Assembly (NCBI RefSeq): GCF_934309415.1
Contig: NZ_CAKRDI010000027.1
Location: 1-39,464 of the forward strand
Direction: 5' to 3'
DNA length: 39,464 nt
From: an uncultured Mediterraneibacter sp.
GTDB taxonomy: Bacteria > Bacillota > Clostridia > Lachnospirales > Lachnospiraceae
A program made the position numbers and the translations under genes. Under the pieces are notes generated by a model. That model was not told the DNA's origin. It did no database searches and was given only the letters and a program-made list of their open reading frames with translations. Each line of letters begins with the position of its first letter. The stretch's first letter is position 1. Below are positions 16,401-24,131 of the stretch, one piece after another.

Positions 16401-17771
16401 ATCGAAAGAGGAAATCTTCTGAATGGAAGTACTGCAGATTCGGATGGGGATGAGATTTTAGGAGCTTATGGAAATGCAGGAAATTATATCATTACAAAGG
16501 ACAGTGCTACAAACAGTAATTATAATGTTATAGTCATTCCGGCATTTTTGACCATAACACCAAAAGAGGTAAGTCTGGAATGGAATGCAGAAGAACAGTA
16601 TATATATACAGGAAATTCATTTGGAATACAGGCACAGGTAGCAGCAGACAGCCTTCTGGAAAATGACAGCTGTGAGATCAGGAAACTGTTGAATGCAGAA
16701 CATACAGATGCAGGAACTTACAGGGCAGTTGCAGTTGGTCTGACGAATGCCAATTATTATCTTCCGAAAACAAGGGAAGCCCATATCTGGAAATATGAGA
16801 TTTTACAGGCTGATCCTGAAGTCACATTCCCAAATGCTGAGGTAACTTATGGGGACAGCCTAAAGAAGGCGGTTCTTACTGACCAGGCTGGTGAAGGAGA
16901 ATTCCGGTTTACAAATGATGCGCTGATGCTTTCAACAGCAGAAAATCAAATGGAACAGGAAATGATCTTTACACCATCCGATCCAAATTATAAAACAGTG
17001 GTTACCGGAATTCCGGTAACAGTAAGTCCGAGAAAAGTTACAATCAAACCAGACCGTACAGAGAAAGAATACGGTCAGACAATCTCGGAATATACATGGT
17101 CAGTTTCCGAAGGAAGTCTGGCAGAGTCGGATCAGGTTGAAGATCTGCAAGTGGATGTAACGCTGACCGCGGGAGATGCGGAGAAAGAGAAGTGCAGCCC
17201 TGGAATCTATGAAATTACCGAAAAGGAAGAACTGACAGCAGGAAATGCAAATTATACCGTCGCATTTGAGTCAGGAACATTGATCGTACAGCCGAAACCG
17301 GTACAGATTGAATGGAATACAGATGGAACTGTGATCTATACAGGGAAAGAAGCAAATGTAGCAGCACAACTGAATGGGGTACTGGATGGAGATGACTGCA
17401 AAGCAGTCGTTGAAGGCGGCGATGCAGTGAAAACTGGAACTTATACAGCTGAAGTGACAGGACTAACAGGGGAAGAAAGCGATAATTATGTTCTTCACGA
17501 AGCGGAGGAGAACAGTCAGAAAGAGTATCAAATTGTAGCAAAGGATTTGGATAAGAATTCAGATAAGACAACTTCAGATGAGTCCAAAGACACTACAGGC
17601 GGAAAGAAGAATACAGGAAAAGGAACTGGTATCAATACTATGTCAGGAAAGAATGCCAAGACAGCAAAAACCGGAGATTCCATAGAGGGAATCTGGATTT
17701 TGGCAATGGCTGGGGCACTTGCAGTGATTGGCGGAGTTGCTTATCGCAGCAAGAGTAGAAAGAAAAGGTAA
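13482..17771 (+). CDS. wall-anchored surface protein with PI-PLC-like catalytic domain
   Basis: A 1429-residue secreted protein. A signal peptide (about 1-27, ending VQA-AD) is followed by two regions resembling ricin-type beta-trefoils (about 45-355). A phosphatidylinositol-specific phospholipase C X-like domain (about 365-650) has His380 in NIPSTHDTG, DIRG, and His436 in KIVHG, the catalytic pair expected for bacterial PI-PLC. The C-terminal half has MBG/Ig-like modules (KDYGEAW, VTYGDSLKKAV, KEYGQTISEY) interrupted by seven 9-residue TAQDPEDN-type repeats. It ends with a KTGDS sorting motif, a hydrophobic helix and RKKR, typical of sortase substrates in this group. The start at 13482 follows GAAGGGAG. 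Lipid or glycolipid cleavage at the cell surface is inferred; no sortase gene is in the window. Confidence 0.87.
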   Translation: MRRMQEILAVLMCMVIVLTGIPVSVQAADSDGTLKTDMPTGQELFIILEENTDYRWNANDNAEKSSVVHLDTSGGDNCRFRLDKIENGWYGIKHIKTDGTDRFADVDEKSKNSGAAIHLWESDDSKVKGNNHRQFAFYYLGDDANGNGRYYIKNRNSGKWLGYEGKLNGNQPKIIQTDTNNRKVWLITKSVVPNTGKESIVLDKNDTSGICEIYKAGQLEAINRKADSLIPGGVPHFYTMGTTSKWRLNWKADYNAYQIESITDGESDTGLSMDVSGESGREGAAINFWSTEKFDKNQNTSQLWRFFKQDDGTYKIQNARSGLFLQDSSGTLKLGKTGTKIDLSILMGEADDTMYSYAEEWMSRIPDDALLSSVNIPSTHDTGTAAVWQDGIPQFSFTSCQKLYYDEQLNVGARSFDIRGNATKEDASPKDVKIVHGAERNQCADRDDNDLTLKAIFDMSLAFLEKHPSETIILTVKPDSGSAVGMEHAVAEFVKKNENSVYSGGNIPSMKEARGKIVLIRRFELTQNYEKWVENAMGLNLTNWDDVTYRDYEYAYKSYDDGTNHVYIQDAYNTYECESYSKKMGYITGTMRQTTGQDTQHPIVYNSWIYNYTSCANGIPLNMTRDINPVLYKDEAGYIDSRFLGMVMLNFIDEPMSRLIYETNQSLKFEPKLPTPEVELNYGETLSEASLNGIEGTVEGTWSFVDAGHVVTEEEVANQTKFELKFEPKDKQHYKSVTMQVPVTALNKTGTITAYLGCEEISYGEIPQIDYAVEPTEMLTQDELDTLFENVTDEMTIAETGQSLNEVIDAGSYTINCPETVGGFQVNWIHLDEYDLVVNPIIITGAQNQGDDMTAQDPEDNATAQDPEDNTTAQDPEDNTIAQDPEDNATAQDPEDNATAQDPEDNITAQDPEGGTAVQNAQRIVVRAEKKTKDYGEAWDNTNLTFTMSDAEQEKLLPGDTVDSLGLTLKATTIERGNLLNGSTADSDGDEILGAYGNAGNYIITKDSATNSNYNVIVIPAFLTITPKEVSLEWNAEEQYIYTGNSFGIQAQVAADSLLENDSCEIRKLLNAEHTDAGTYRAVAVGLTNANYYLPKTREAHIWKYEILQADPEVTFPNAEVTYGDSLKKAVLTDQAGEGEFRFTNDALMLSTAENQMEQEMIFTPSDPNYKTVVTGIPVTVSPRKVTIKPDRTEKEYGQTISEYTWSVSEGSLAESDQVEDLQVDVTLTAGDAEKEKCSPGIYEITEKEELTAGNANYTVAFESGTLIVQPKPVQIEWNTDGTVIYTGKEANVAAQLNGVLDGDDCKAVVEGGDAVKTGTYTAEVTGLTGEESDNYVLHEAEENSQKEYQIVAKDLDKNSDKTTSDESKDTTGGKKNTGKGTGINTMSGKNAKTAKTGDSIEGIWILAMAGALAVIGGVAYRSKSRKKR
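16041..16229 (+). repeat. seven 27-bp tandem repeats in the surface-protein gene
   Basis: The repeat unit begins ACTGCACAGGATCCGGAAGA and encodes T-A-Q-D-P-E-D-N plus Ala, Thr or Ile. Six near-identical copies are followed by a diverged seventh. The copies keep frame, and the DNA identity exceeds what protein constraint requires, which suggests recent expansion and variable copy number. The segment is an acidic, Pro-containing spacer between domains. Confidence 0.9.
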
Positions 17772-17964
17772 AAGAAATACAAGAAAATAAAACAATCAAA
17801 ATTATTACATGGATTACCGGAATCCTGACAGTGGTATTAGGAATTTATACAAAAGATATCCGTTATTGACAATGTTCTCCGTTGGATATGTGATCGCATT
17901 CTCTATCCTGATGCAGGGAATCAACAGGATTATCCTTGCAGTAAATCTTGGAAAAATAAAATAA
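17771..17964 (+). pseudogene. frameshifted remnant of a small membrane protein
   Basis: Directly after the surface-protein stop, one frame reads KTIKIITWITGILTVVLGIY and runs to a stop at 17867-17869. Another frame, from ATG 17872 to the stop ending at 17964, continues with a hydrophobic stretch ending QGINRIILAV. Together they resemble two adjacent transmembrane helices of a DUF308/HdeD-like protein split by a frameshift. There is no convincing start for the first part. This could instead be unrelated noncoding DNA. Confidence 0.35.
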
Positions 17965-17974
17965 CTTCAAGGAT

Positions 17975-18033
17975 GACCGTCTGAGAATAAGGTGGGGAAT
18001 ATCACCTCGTCTCAGACGGTCTTGTATTTTTAC
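17975..18033 (+). terminator. intrinsic terminator downstream of the surface-protein region
   Basis: A perfect 12-bp stem, GACCGTCTGAGA (17975-17986) with TCTCAGACGGTC (18010-18021), is followed by TTGTATTTTTAC. The loop contains a second small GGTG/CACC pairing. Confidence 0.85.
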
Positions 18034-18034
18034 T

Positions 18035-18063
18035 TTGTTTGAAATCTCTTACCGCACTATAAG
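18035..18063 (+). promoter_or_regulatory. candidate promoter of the HAD gene
   Basis: TTGTTT (18035-18040), a 17-nt spacer and TATAAG (18058-18063) lie right after the terminator. This gives a leader of about 100 nt before the HAD gene. Confidence 0.4.
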
Positions 18064-18172
18064 TTAACTGGAAAAAAAGTTTAGTTTGTGCTAGACTATC
18101 AGAAGAACTTAAAACAAAAACATAGAGATCTCAAAGTGAAATCTCCAATTAATCCAAGATTCAAAAGGCAGG

Positions 18173-18871
18173 ATGAAAATGATGAAAGCAATTGTATTTG
18201 ATGTAGATGACACGTTATATGATTTATCACTTCCTTTTAAGGAGGCATTTGCAGAGGTATTTCCGGGAGAAAAGATTGATCTGGAAGGGGCGTTTTTGGC
18301 GAGCAGGAGATACAGTGATTCGGTTTATGCACGTTCCTTAAGTGGCGAGATGTCAATGGAAGAGATGTATATCTATCGATTTGAGAGTGCATTCAGAGAT
18401 TATGGAATGATCATTGATGCACAGGGGGCATTGGAATTTCAGGCAGTGTATGAAATGAAACAGCAGGAGATCTGTATGACGAAAGAGATGAAACAGTTGT
18501 TGCAGAAACTGAAAGGAAAAGCAAAGCTTGGAATTATCACAAACGGACCTGCACAGCATCAGTGGGACAAGATCAATGCACTGGGCGTAAAAGAATGGAT
18601 TCCGGTGGAACATATCTTTATATCAGGAGAGCAGGGCGTGGCAAAGCCGGATAAAGAAATTTTTGAACTTGCAGAGAAAAGATTAGGTTTACAGTCGGAA
18701 GAGATCTGTTATGTAGGAGATTCCTATGAAAATGATATGGCAGGCGCTAAAAAGGCCGGATGGAAGGCAGTCTGGTTTAATCACAGAGATCACAAATCAA
18801 CGGGAGAGATGGCACCGGATTATGTAGTTAAGTCCGAAAGAGAACTGGCTGAATTGCTGGAAGGTATTTGA
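18173..18871 (+). CDS. HAD-superfamily hydrolase (YjjG-like phosphatase)
   Basis: A 232-residue cytoplasmic phosphatase. HAD motif I is DVDDTLY (nucleophile and acid/base Asp). A helical cap follows, then motif II in IITNGPAQHQ (Thr), motif III lysine in GVAKPDKEIF, and motif IV in VGDSYENDMAGA. Length and cap type match the YjjG/pyrimidine-nucleotidase-like group, which act on small phosphorylated metabolites; the real substrate cannot be told. Three ATG codons lie close together (18173, 18179, 18182). AGGA at 18170 is best spaced for the third, which would give MKAIVFD, so the true start may be 9 nt later than shown. It is followed by a terminator at 18939, so it is probably monocistronic. 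Confidence 0.87.
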   Translation: MKMMKAIVFDVDDTLYDLSLPFKEAFAEVFPGEKIDLEGAFLASRRYSDSVYARSLSGEMSMEEMYIYRFESAFRDYGMIIDAQGALEFQAVYEMKQQEICMTKEMKQLLQKLKGKAKLGIITNGPAQHQWDKINALGVKEWIPVEHIFISGEQGVAKPDKEIFELAEKRLGLQSEEICYVGDSYENDMAGAKKAGWKAVWFNHRDHKSTGEMAPDYVVKSERELAELLEGI

Positions 18872-18881
18872 AAAGAGTTCT

Positions 18882-18912
18882 GGAGAGTGTCTGAAAAATA
18901 CTTTCAGCAAGG
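18882..18912 (+). repeat. solo end of the TAGAGTGTGTC element
   Basis: GGAGAGTGTCTGAAAAATA followed by a CTTTC..GCAA word matches the terminus of the MITE-like element. It lies 11 nt past the HAD stop codon, consistent with the family's preference for gene 3' ends. Confidence 0.45.
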
Positions 18913-18938
18913 AAAATTGTAATAAAAACGAACAGAAG

Positions 18939-18969
18939 CAGATACCATTTATATGATGGTATCTGTTTG
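18939..18969 (+). terminator. terminator between the HAD and GH2 genes
   Basis: A perfect 10-bp stem, CAGATACCAT (18939-18948) with ATGGTATCTG (18956-18965) and a 7-nt loop, is followed by TTTG. The T-run is short, so efficiency may be partial. Confidence 0.6.
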
Positions 18970-19008
18970 TACATGGTAGAAAGAAAAGCAGAAAAGGGGA
19001 CAGATCAT

Positions 19009-21045
19009 ATGGAGCAGCTTTATACTTGCTGGGGGGAGAATCTGGATCGGGATCATGTTTTAATGGAATATCCACGTCCATTGTTGGTCAGAGACAGTTA
19101 TCTGAATCTGAATGGATATTGGGATTATGCTTTTACAAAGGAATATAAACAGCCGGAGAGATATGAGGGAAAGATACTGGTTCCGTTTTCGCCGGAGGCG
19201 GTATTGTCTGGGGTGAACAGACAGTTACAGCCAGATGAATATTTATGGTATCATCGGGTAATTACAGAAGAGGAATTAGAAGAATTAGGAAAGAATGAGT
19301 TATTTTCAGCAGAAAATTCAAGTGAACAAAATGGATCCAAACAGGATGCGCTTAAAAGTTGTAATCAAGAAGATAGCAAAGGAAACGAAAATGATTCTAC
19401 AGAGATAAAGAGGGTTTTATTGCATTTTGGAGCAGTAGATCAGGCTTGCAGAGTGTTTGTGAATGGCAAAAACGCAGGTGCTCATACAGGCGGATATCTT
19501 CCCTTTGAACTGGATATTACAGAATATCTTCATGCAGGAGAGAATGAGTTGCTTGTAGCGGTAAAAGATCTTTCGGATACATCGTATCATGCGCGTGGAA
19601 AGCAGAAGTTAAAGAGCGGAGGAATGTTTTATACAGCGCAGAGCGGCATCTGGCAGACTGTGTGGATGGAGTGTGTTCCACAGCAGTATATTCGTTCTGT
19701 AGAGACAAAATCGGATCTTGAGAAAGGCGTCATTAAGATTAAAGTAAATACAGGGAAACATTCAAAAGAAGTAATGATTGAAATTCGAGAGCCTGAAATT
19801 TATAAAGACTCGATGCGGATGCCGCAGGATGTAGTAGAGAGTATGGCAATCTTTCAAAGAGCAACAGGAGTGAGTGACACATGGATTGAAATCCCTTTGA
19901 AAACTTTTAAATTATGGAACTGCGAAACTCCATATTTATACTATTTTACTGTTACAATGGGAGAAGATCAGATTGTCAGCTATTTTGCCATGCGTGAGTT
20001 TTCTCTTATAAAGCAAGTATCAAATCAAGAAAATAGCAAAGAAAACAATAAAAAAATTAACAACAATAAAATATGGGAAGAACAAATAGGTAATATAATA
20101 CAAAAATGGAATGCAAAGCTTAAAGAAGTAACAGAGAAAGGTAAACAGAAAGAAAAAAATCAGACTGAAAGTATAGAAGTCCCAAGAATCTGCTTAAACG
20201 GAGAAATTCAATTTCAGAACGGTGTCCTGGATCAGGGATACTGGCCGGACGGATTGTATACGGCGCCGTCAGACGAGGCTTTTATTTTTGATCTGGAAGA
20301 AATGAAGAAAACCGGGTTTAATATGGTGCGAAAGCATTTGAAAATCGAACCGCAGAGGTGGTATTATCATTGTGACCGTCTTGGCATGGTTGTGTGGCAG
20401 GATATGGTAAATGGCGGAAGCTGTTATAAACACTGGTTTGTGACATATCTGGCAACGTTAATGTCCTGGATGAAAATCTCAATGAGGGATATTTATCCAA
20501 AGCTGCTTTCCAGAGAGACCAGAGCCGGAAGACATGAATTTGTAAGAGAGATGAAAGAGACTGTTCAGCTTCTGAAAGGACATCCGAGTATTGCTGCATG
20601 GGTCATCTTCAATGAAGGCTGGGGACAGTTTCAGACAGAGGATATGACACGGATTTTGAGAGAGGAAGATCCGGACAGACTGATCGATCAGGCGAGTGGC
20701 TGGTTTGATCAGGGCGGCGGTGATTTCTCAAGTCTGCACAATTATTTTTTCAAGCTGTTTATCAGGACAGAGGAAAAGAGAGCCTCGGTTTTATCAGAGT
20801 TTGGCGGTTACAGCTACCGTGTAGAGGGACACAGTGCCTGCCCGAAGTTGTATGGTTATGGAATCTGTAAGAATGAGAAAGAGCTGAATCACAGATATCA
20901 GGACAGGGGAAAGAAGATGAGGGGGCTGATTCCGGAAGGATTGTGTGCCAGTGTGTATACACAGTGGTCAGATATCGAGGAAGAAGTAAACGGAGTTTAC
21001 ACCTATGACCGAAAGGTGAGAAAAATAAAGGAGAGTATAGATTAA
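19009..21045 (+). CDS. glycoside hydrolase family 2 protein (beta-glycosidase-like)
   Basis: A 678-residue enzyme without a signal peptide, so cytoplasmic. It has a sugar-binding jelly-roll (NGYWDYAF, VFVNGKNAGAHTGGYLPFE), an immunoglobulin-like middle domain and a TIM barrel. The catalytic residues expected for GH2 are present: acid/base Glu536 in VIFNEGWGQ and nucleophile Glu597 in LSEFGGYS. Members cleave beta-galactosides, beta-glucuronides or related sugars; specificity cannot be assigned. The start at 19009 has AAGGGGA about 9 nt upstream; longer in-frame TTG/ATG starts lack one. Two A-rich stretches (about nt 19285-19410 and 20014-20186) encode Asn/Lys/Glu/Ser-rich inserts that interrupt the normal fold. 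It is followed 4 nt later by the GNAT gene. Confidence 0.88.
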   Translation: MEQLYTCWGENLDRDHVLMEYPRPLLVRDSYLNLNGYWDYAFTKEYKQPERYEGKILVPFSPEAVLSGVNRQLQPDEYLWYHRVITEEELEELGKNELFSAENSSEQNGSKQDALKSCNQEDSKGNENDSTEIKRVLLHFGAVDQACRVFVNGKNAGAHTGGYLPFELDITEYLHAGENELLVAVKDLSDTSYHARGKQKLKSGGMFYTAQSGIWQTVWMECVPQQYIRSVETKSDLEKGVIKIKVNTGKHSKEVMIEIREPEIYKDSMRMPQDVVESMAIFQRATGVSDTWIEIPLKTFKLWNCETPYLYYFTVTMGEDQIVSYFAMREFSLIKQVSNQENSKENNKKINNNKIWEEQIGNIIQKWNAKLKEVTEKGKQKEKNQTESIEVPRICLNGEIQFQNGVLDQGYWPDGLYTAPSDEAFIFDLEEMKKTGFNMVRKHLKIEPQRWYYHCDRLGMVVWQDMVNGGSCYKHWFVTYLATLMSWMKISMRDIYPKLLSRETRAGRHEFVREMKETVQLLKGHPSIAAWVIFNEGWGQFQTEDMTRILREEDPDRLIDQASGWFDQGGGDFSSLHNYFFKLFIRTEEKRASVLSEFGGYSYRVEGHSACPKLYGYGICKNEKELNHRYQDRGKKMRGLIPEGLCASVYTQWSDIEEEVNGVYTYDRKVRKIKESID

Positions 21046-21049
21046 GTAT

Positions 21050-21616
21050 ATGTTGAGATTTGTAAATGCAAGAAATGATAAGAAGAAATTAAAAGAGATT
21101 AAAGAGCTGTATGATACCGCATTTCCGAAGGAGGAGAGAATGCCTTTCTGGCTGCTGCGTAAAAATGGACGGAAGTCAATTGCAGATCTGATGGGTGTTT
21201 ATGATAATGAGGAATTCGTGGGAATGATCCATCTGGTGTATTATGAGGATATTGTGTATCTGTTCTTCCTGGCAGTCAGTCCGGAAGCAAGAGGACAGGG
21301 ATATGGCAGCAGGATCATTCAGGCGCTGCACAGAAGATTTCCGTCCAGAAGAATCATTCTGAACATCGAACAGGTTGTGGAAGGATGCGATAGTTATGAA
21401 GAGCGCAGAAAGAGAAAAGAATTCTATCTCAGAAATGGACTGAAAGAAGCGGGATATCTGACGAAGGAATTCGATGTTGTGTATGAGATGCTTTATCTTG
21501 GAGAAACGGTAAGTTTTGATGAGTACTGGGCAATGATGAGCCGATATTTCGGAAAAATCGCAGCTAAAGTGATGAAAAAATGGTTCACTTATCATGGAGA
21601 GTGTGAAATTTTCTAG
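21050..21616 (+). CDS. GNAT-family N-acetyltransferase
   Basis: A 188-residue acyltransferase. The acetyl-CoA pyrophosphate loop RGQGYG (81-86) lies in the characteristic FLAVSPEARGQGYGSRII strand-helix. Substrate unknown. It begins 4 nt after the GH2 stop; AAAGGAGAG lies in the end of the GH2 gene at about 14 nt, so translation is probably coupled. The TAG stop (21614-21616) is the first three bases of the MITE-like element that follows, so the element either landed exactly at the stop or replaced the original 3' end. Confidence 0.87.
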   Translation: MLRFVNARNDKKKLKEIKELYDTAFPKEERMPFWLLRKNGRKSIADLMGVYDNEEFVGMIHLVYYEDIVYLFFLAVSPEARGQGYGSRIIQALHRRFPSRRIILNIEQVVEGCDSYEERRKRKEFYLRNGLKEAGYLTKEFDVVYEMLYLGETVSFDEYWAMMSRYFGKIAAKVMKKWFTYHGECEIF

Positions 21617-21777
21617 AGTGTGTCTTAAAAATGCTTTCTGCAAGATATATGTCACAATTTGTGGGAGATTTTGTTTGAATGAGGGCGGCGTAGCGGGCTA
21701 CGTCAACCGAATGAAGACAAAATATACCGCAAAGTGGGGCATGTAGATTGCAGGAATGATTTTTCAGACACACTCTA
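21614..21777. mobile_element. MITE-like element, complete long copy
   Basis: A 164-bp element with about 30-bp imperfect terminal inverted repeats. The left end starts TAGAGTGTGTCTTAAAAATG and the right end, read inward, starts TAGAGTGTGTCTGAAAAATC. The inner parts continue through CTG-CAA on both sides, so a transcript would fold into one long hairpin. Compared with the 85-bp copy at 30207-30291, it carries an extra internal segment of about 77 nt (21644-21720) with a GTAGCGGGCTAC hairpin. It has no coding capacity and no target duplication was established. Confidence 0.75.
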
Positions 21778-21790
21778 GAATACAGTCAAA

Positions 21791-21855
21791 AGTTCCCCTG
21801 CGAGGCAGACAAGAAAAATCATAGCAACTTGTCACCTGGCAGGGGAGCTTTTTTA
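21791..21855 (+). terminator. intrinsic terminator
   Basis: AGTTCCCCTGC (21791-21801) pairs with GCAGGGGAGCT (21839-21849), with a second GACAAG/CTTGTC helix inside, and CTTTTTTA follows. It would end the GH2-GNAT transcript after the inserted element. Confidence 0.75.
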
Positions 21856-21880
21856 TGTTTGAAAGTAAAATATTTGTTTT

Positions 21881-21941
21881 TAGAACATGTCTGAAAACGA
21901 TTCCTGTAATCTGCATGTCCTGCTTTCCGGTATATATTTCC
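21881..21941 (+). repeat. decayed copy of the MITE-like element
   Basis: TAGAACATGTCTGAAAACGA, then TTCCTGTAATCTGCATGTCC and a GGTATAT word, tracks one half of the 85-bp copy at 30207-30291 with substitutions. It ends exactly next to the stop codon of the minus-strand YhgE/Pip gene at 21942. Confidence 0.6.
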
Positions 21942-24131
21942 TTAAATCAGTTTTGTATCTTCCAGTTTTTCAATAAACGTATCATTTAATTTAATGATCG
22001 GTTTTCTGAGCAACAGTCCAAGTAACAGTGATGGAATCAGGAATGCGCCAAGCAGGCAGAGTTCTTTGATGTAAGTTGTTCCATAGAAACCTGCGATGCA
22101 CTCACGCATGGCGTTCATGCTGTGTGTAAATGGCAGCAGCGGATATACCACACGGAAGAATTTCGGTGCACACTGGATTGGGAATGTACCACCACTTCCG
22201 GCTACCTGCATAACCATCAGTACAACGGCTACCGCTTTTCCGATATCTCCGAAGGAAACGGTCAGTGCATAGATCAGATTGACGTATACAAAGCTGGTAA
22301 ACCATCCGGTTACGATGAACAGGAATGGATACTTGCATTGAATGCCCAGGAAATACAGATCTCCCAGACAGATCAGTCCGCTTTGGATCAGACCGATGCC
22401 GACAAACAGAAGAAGACGACCGATGTAAAGCTGATGTTCCTTTGGATGAAACAGGCGTCTCTTAGTGGATTCAGCAACATTTACTTTCAGCATGGCTGCC
22501 ATAACGACTGCTCCAACCCAGATTGCAAGAGTTGAGTAGAACGGAGCCATGGCAGTACCGTAATTTTCAATCGGATAGATCTTCGTCTCATCCAGCTGTA
22601 CCGGAGAAGACAGGAAGGATGCGATGGCATCCGGATCTTCTGAAAGAAGTTCACTTAAAAGTGCAATGCCCTCACTTCCGTTTTTGTTCAGTGTGTCAGA
22701 AGCTTTGGCAAGCTTGTCAGCGGATTCTGTAATCAGGTCAACAGAACTCTTCAGGGCTTTCTGAAGATCGGTCAGATTGCCGGAAGCAGAATCTGTCACA
22801 TCCGTGATATCTTTAATACTGTCATCCAACTGTCCCAGTAATGAGGAGACAGAAGAGCTGGTAGAATCCAGATTTGATGCGAGACTGCTCAGGTTTCCTT
22901 TTACCTGTTTTTCATAGTCTGTTTTTACAGAGCTTACAGAAGAGGTACTTGTGGCAATCAGATCATCCAGTTCCTTTTTCAGGGAAGATGCATCTGCTGT
23001 TGCACCTGTGATCGCTTCGGCAGCTTCATCCAGTTTGTTCTTTACACTGGTCTGAGCTTCGATCGCATTCTGAATCTGGCTGTTGATGCTGTTGACTCCT
23101 GCAGTCAGAAGTGTCAGATTCGGGTGTCTGTCAGCAATGGCAGTCAGCGATTCAGAAATCAGAGTGTATTTATCAATGACTTTCTGCACTCTTGCACTGA
23201 TATCAGACAGAGCATTTGCAGAAGCAGAAGCGTCTGTTGTGTAAGAATCAAGGGCACTGTCCACTGCATCAGAGATGGAAGTGTAGAATTCTTTATTCTG
23301 GCTCAGAGCCTGATTCACAGTGTCTGTAGTTCCTGCAAGTGCGGAAGTAAGGGAATCGATTCCGTCAGTGGAAGTCGCTTTTAAAGCATCTACACTGCTC
23401 TTTGTACCGGAACCTGACTGATTCAGGAACTCCGAGGTTGTGTTCAGCATGACGGTAGCGGCATCGGACAGATCTACAAAGCTCTGGATCGTGCCTGCTG
23501 TGGAATTCAGGTCGGAAGAAATCTGGGACAGGGAAGCAGAGAGTTTCTGTGTCAGAGATTCATCGCCTGAGTTTTCAGTCAGATTATTGACGGTCTGCAG
23601 GGCTTCCAGTGCAGTGGTGGATACAGTTTCAATAAAGGTACTGTTTACCTGCCGCTGTACTGCAGTAGCACCTTTCTGTGTGATCTTTGGTGCGATGGCA
23701 TTTTCTTTTTCGTTAATATAATAGGTAATCTTCGGATGGGTTACATCGGAAGAGAAAATACTCATCATATCTTTACTGAAATCTTTGGGAATTACGATAG
23801 CAGCGTAATATTTTCCGGATTTTACACCTTCTTTTGCCTTGTCAGCGCTTGTAAAAATCCAGTCAAGCTGTGAATTCTCGTGCAGTGCCGAGATAACCTG
23901 GTCTCCAAGATTCAGATTGACAGAGAGAAGTTCGCCTTCATATCCTTCATCGACGCTGGCAACGGCAACTTTCAGACTGCTTGTATTTCCATAAGGATCC
24001 CAGCTGGCTCCGATATTAAACCAGGCATACAGTGTAGGGATCACGGTAATTCCCATGATGACGATCATTGCAATTACATTTTTCTGAACTTTCTGCAGAT
24101 CGTATTTTAAAATTCGGAAAATATTTTTCAA
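21942..24131 (-). CDS. YhgE/Pip-family membrane protein (second of pair)
   Basis: A 729-residue envelope protein of the YhgE/phage-infection-protein family. It has an N-terminal membrane helix (about 18-38) and then the family signature region PTLYAWFNIGASWDPYGNTS. A long extracellular Ser/Thr/Asp-rich helical stalk (about 180-500) follows, and a C-terminal cluster of about five membrane helices resembling ABC-2 permeases. Relatives act as phage receptors or in type VII-like secretion or envelope export, but the function here is unknown. It starts at TTG 24131, overlapping the upstream gene's TGA (TTGA), with AAAGGAG 9 nt upstream, so it is translationally coupled to its paralogue. Confidence 0.88.
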   Translation of the reverse strand: MKNIFRILKYDLQKVQKNVIAMIVIMGITVIPTLYAWFNIGASWDPYGNTSSLKVAVASVDEGYEGELLSVNLNLGDQVISALHENSQLDWIFTSADKAKEGVKSGKYYAAIVIPKDFSKDMMSIFSSDVTHPKITYYINEKENAIAPKITQKGATAVQRQVNSTFIETVSTTALEALQTVNNLTENSGDESLTQKLSASLSQISSDLNSTAGTIQSFVDLSDAATVMLNTTSEFLNQSGSGTKSSVDALKATSTDGIDSLTSALAGTTDTVNQALSQNKEFYTSISDAVDSALDSYTTDASASANALSDISARVQKVIDKYTLISESLTAIADRHPNLTLLTAGVNSINSQIQNAIEAQTSVKNKLDEAAEAITGATADASSLKKELDDLIATSTSSVSSVKTDYEKQVKGNLSSLASNLDSTSSSVSSLLGQLDDSIKDITDVTDSASGNLTDLQKALKSSVDLITESADKLAKASDTLNKNGSEGIALLSELLSEDPDAIASFLSSPVQLDETKIYPIENYGTAMAPFYSTLAIWVGAVVMAAMLKVNVAESTKRRLFHPKEHQLYIGRLLLFVGIGLIQSGLICLGDLYFLGIQCKYPFLFIVTGWFTSFVYVNLIYALTVSFGDIGKAVAVVLMVMQVAGSGGTFPIQCAPKFFRVVYPLLPFTHSMNAMRECIAGFYGTTYIKELCLLGAFLIPSLLLGLLLRKPIIKLNDTFIEKLEDTKLI

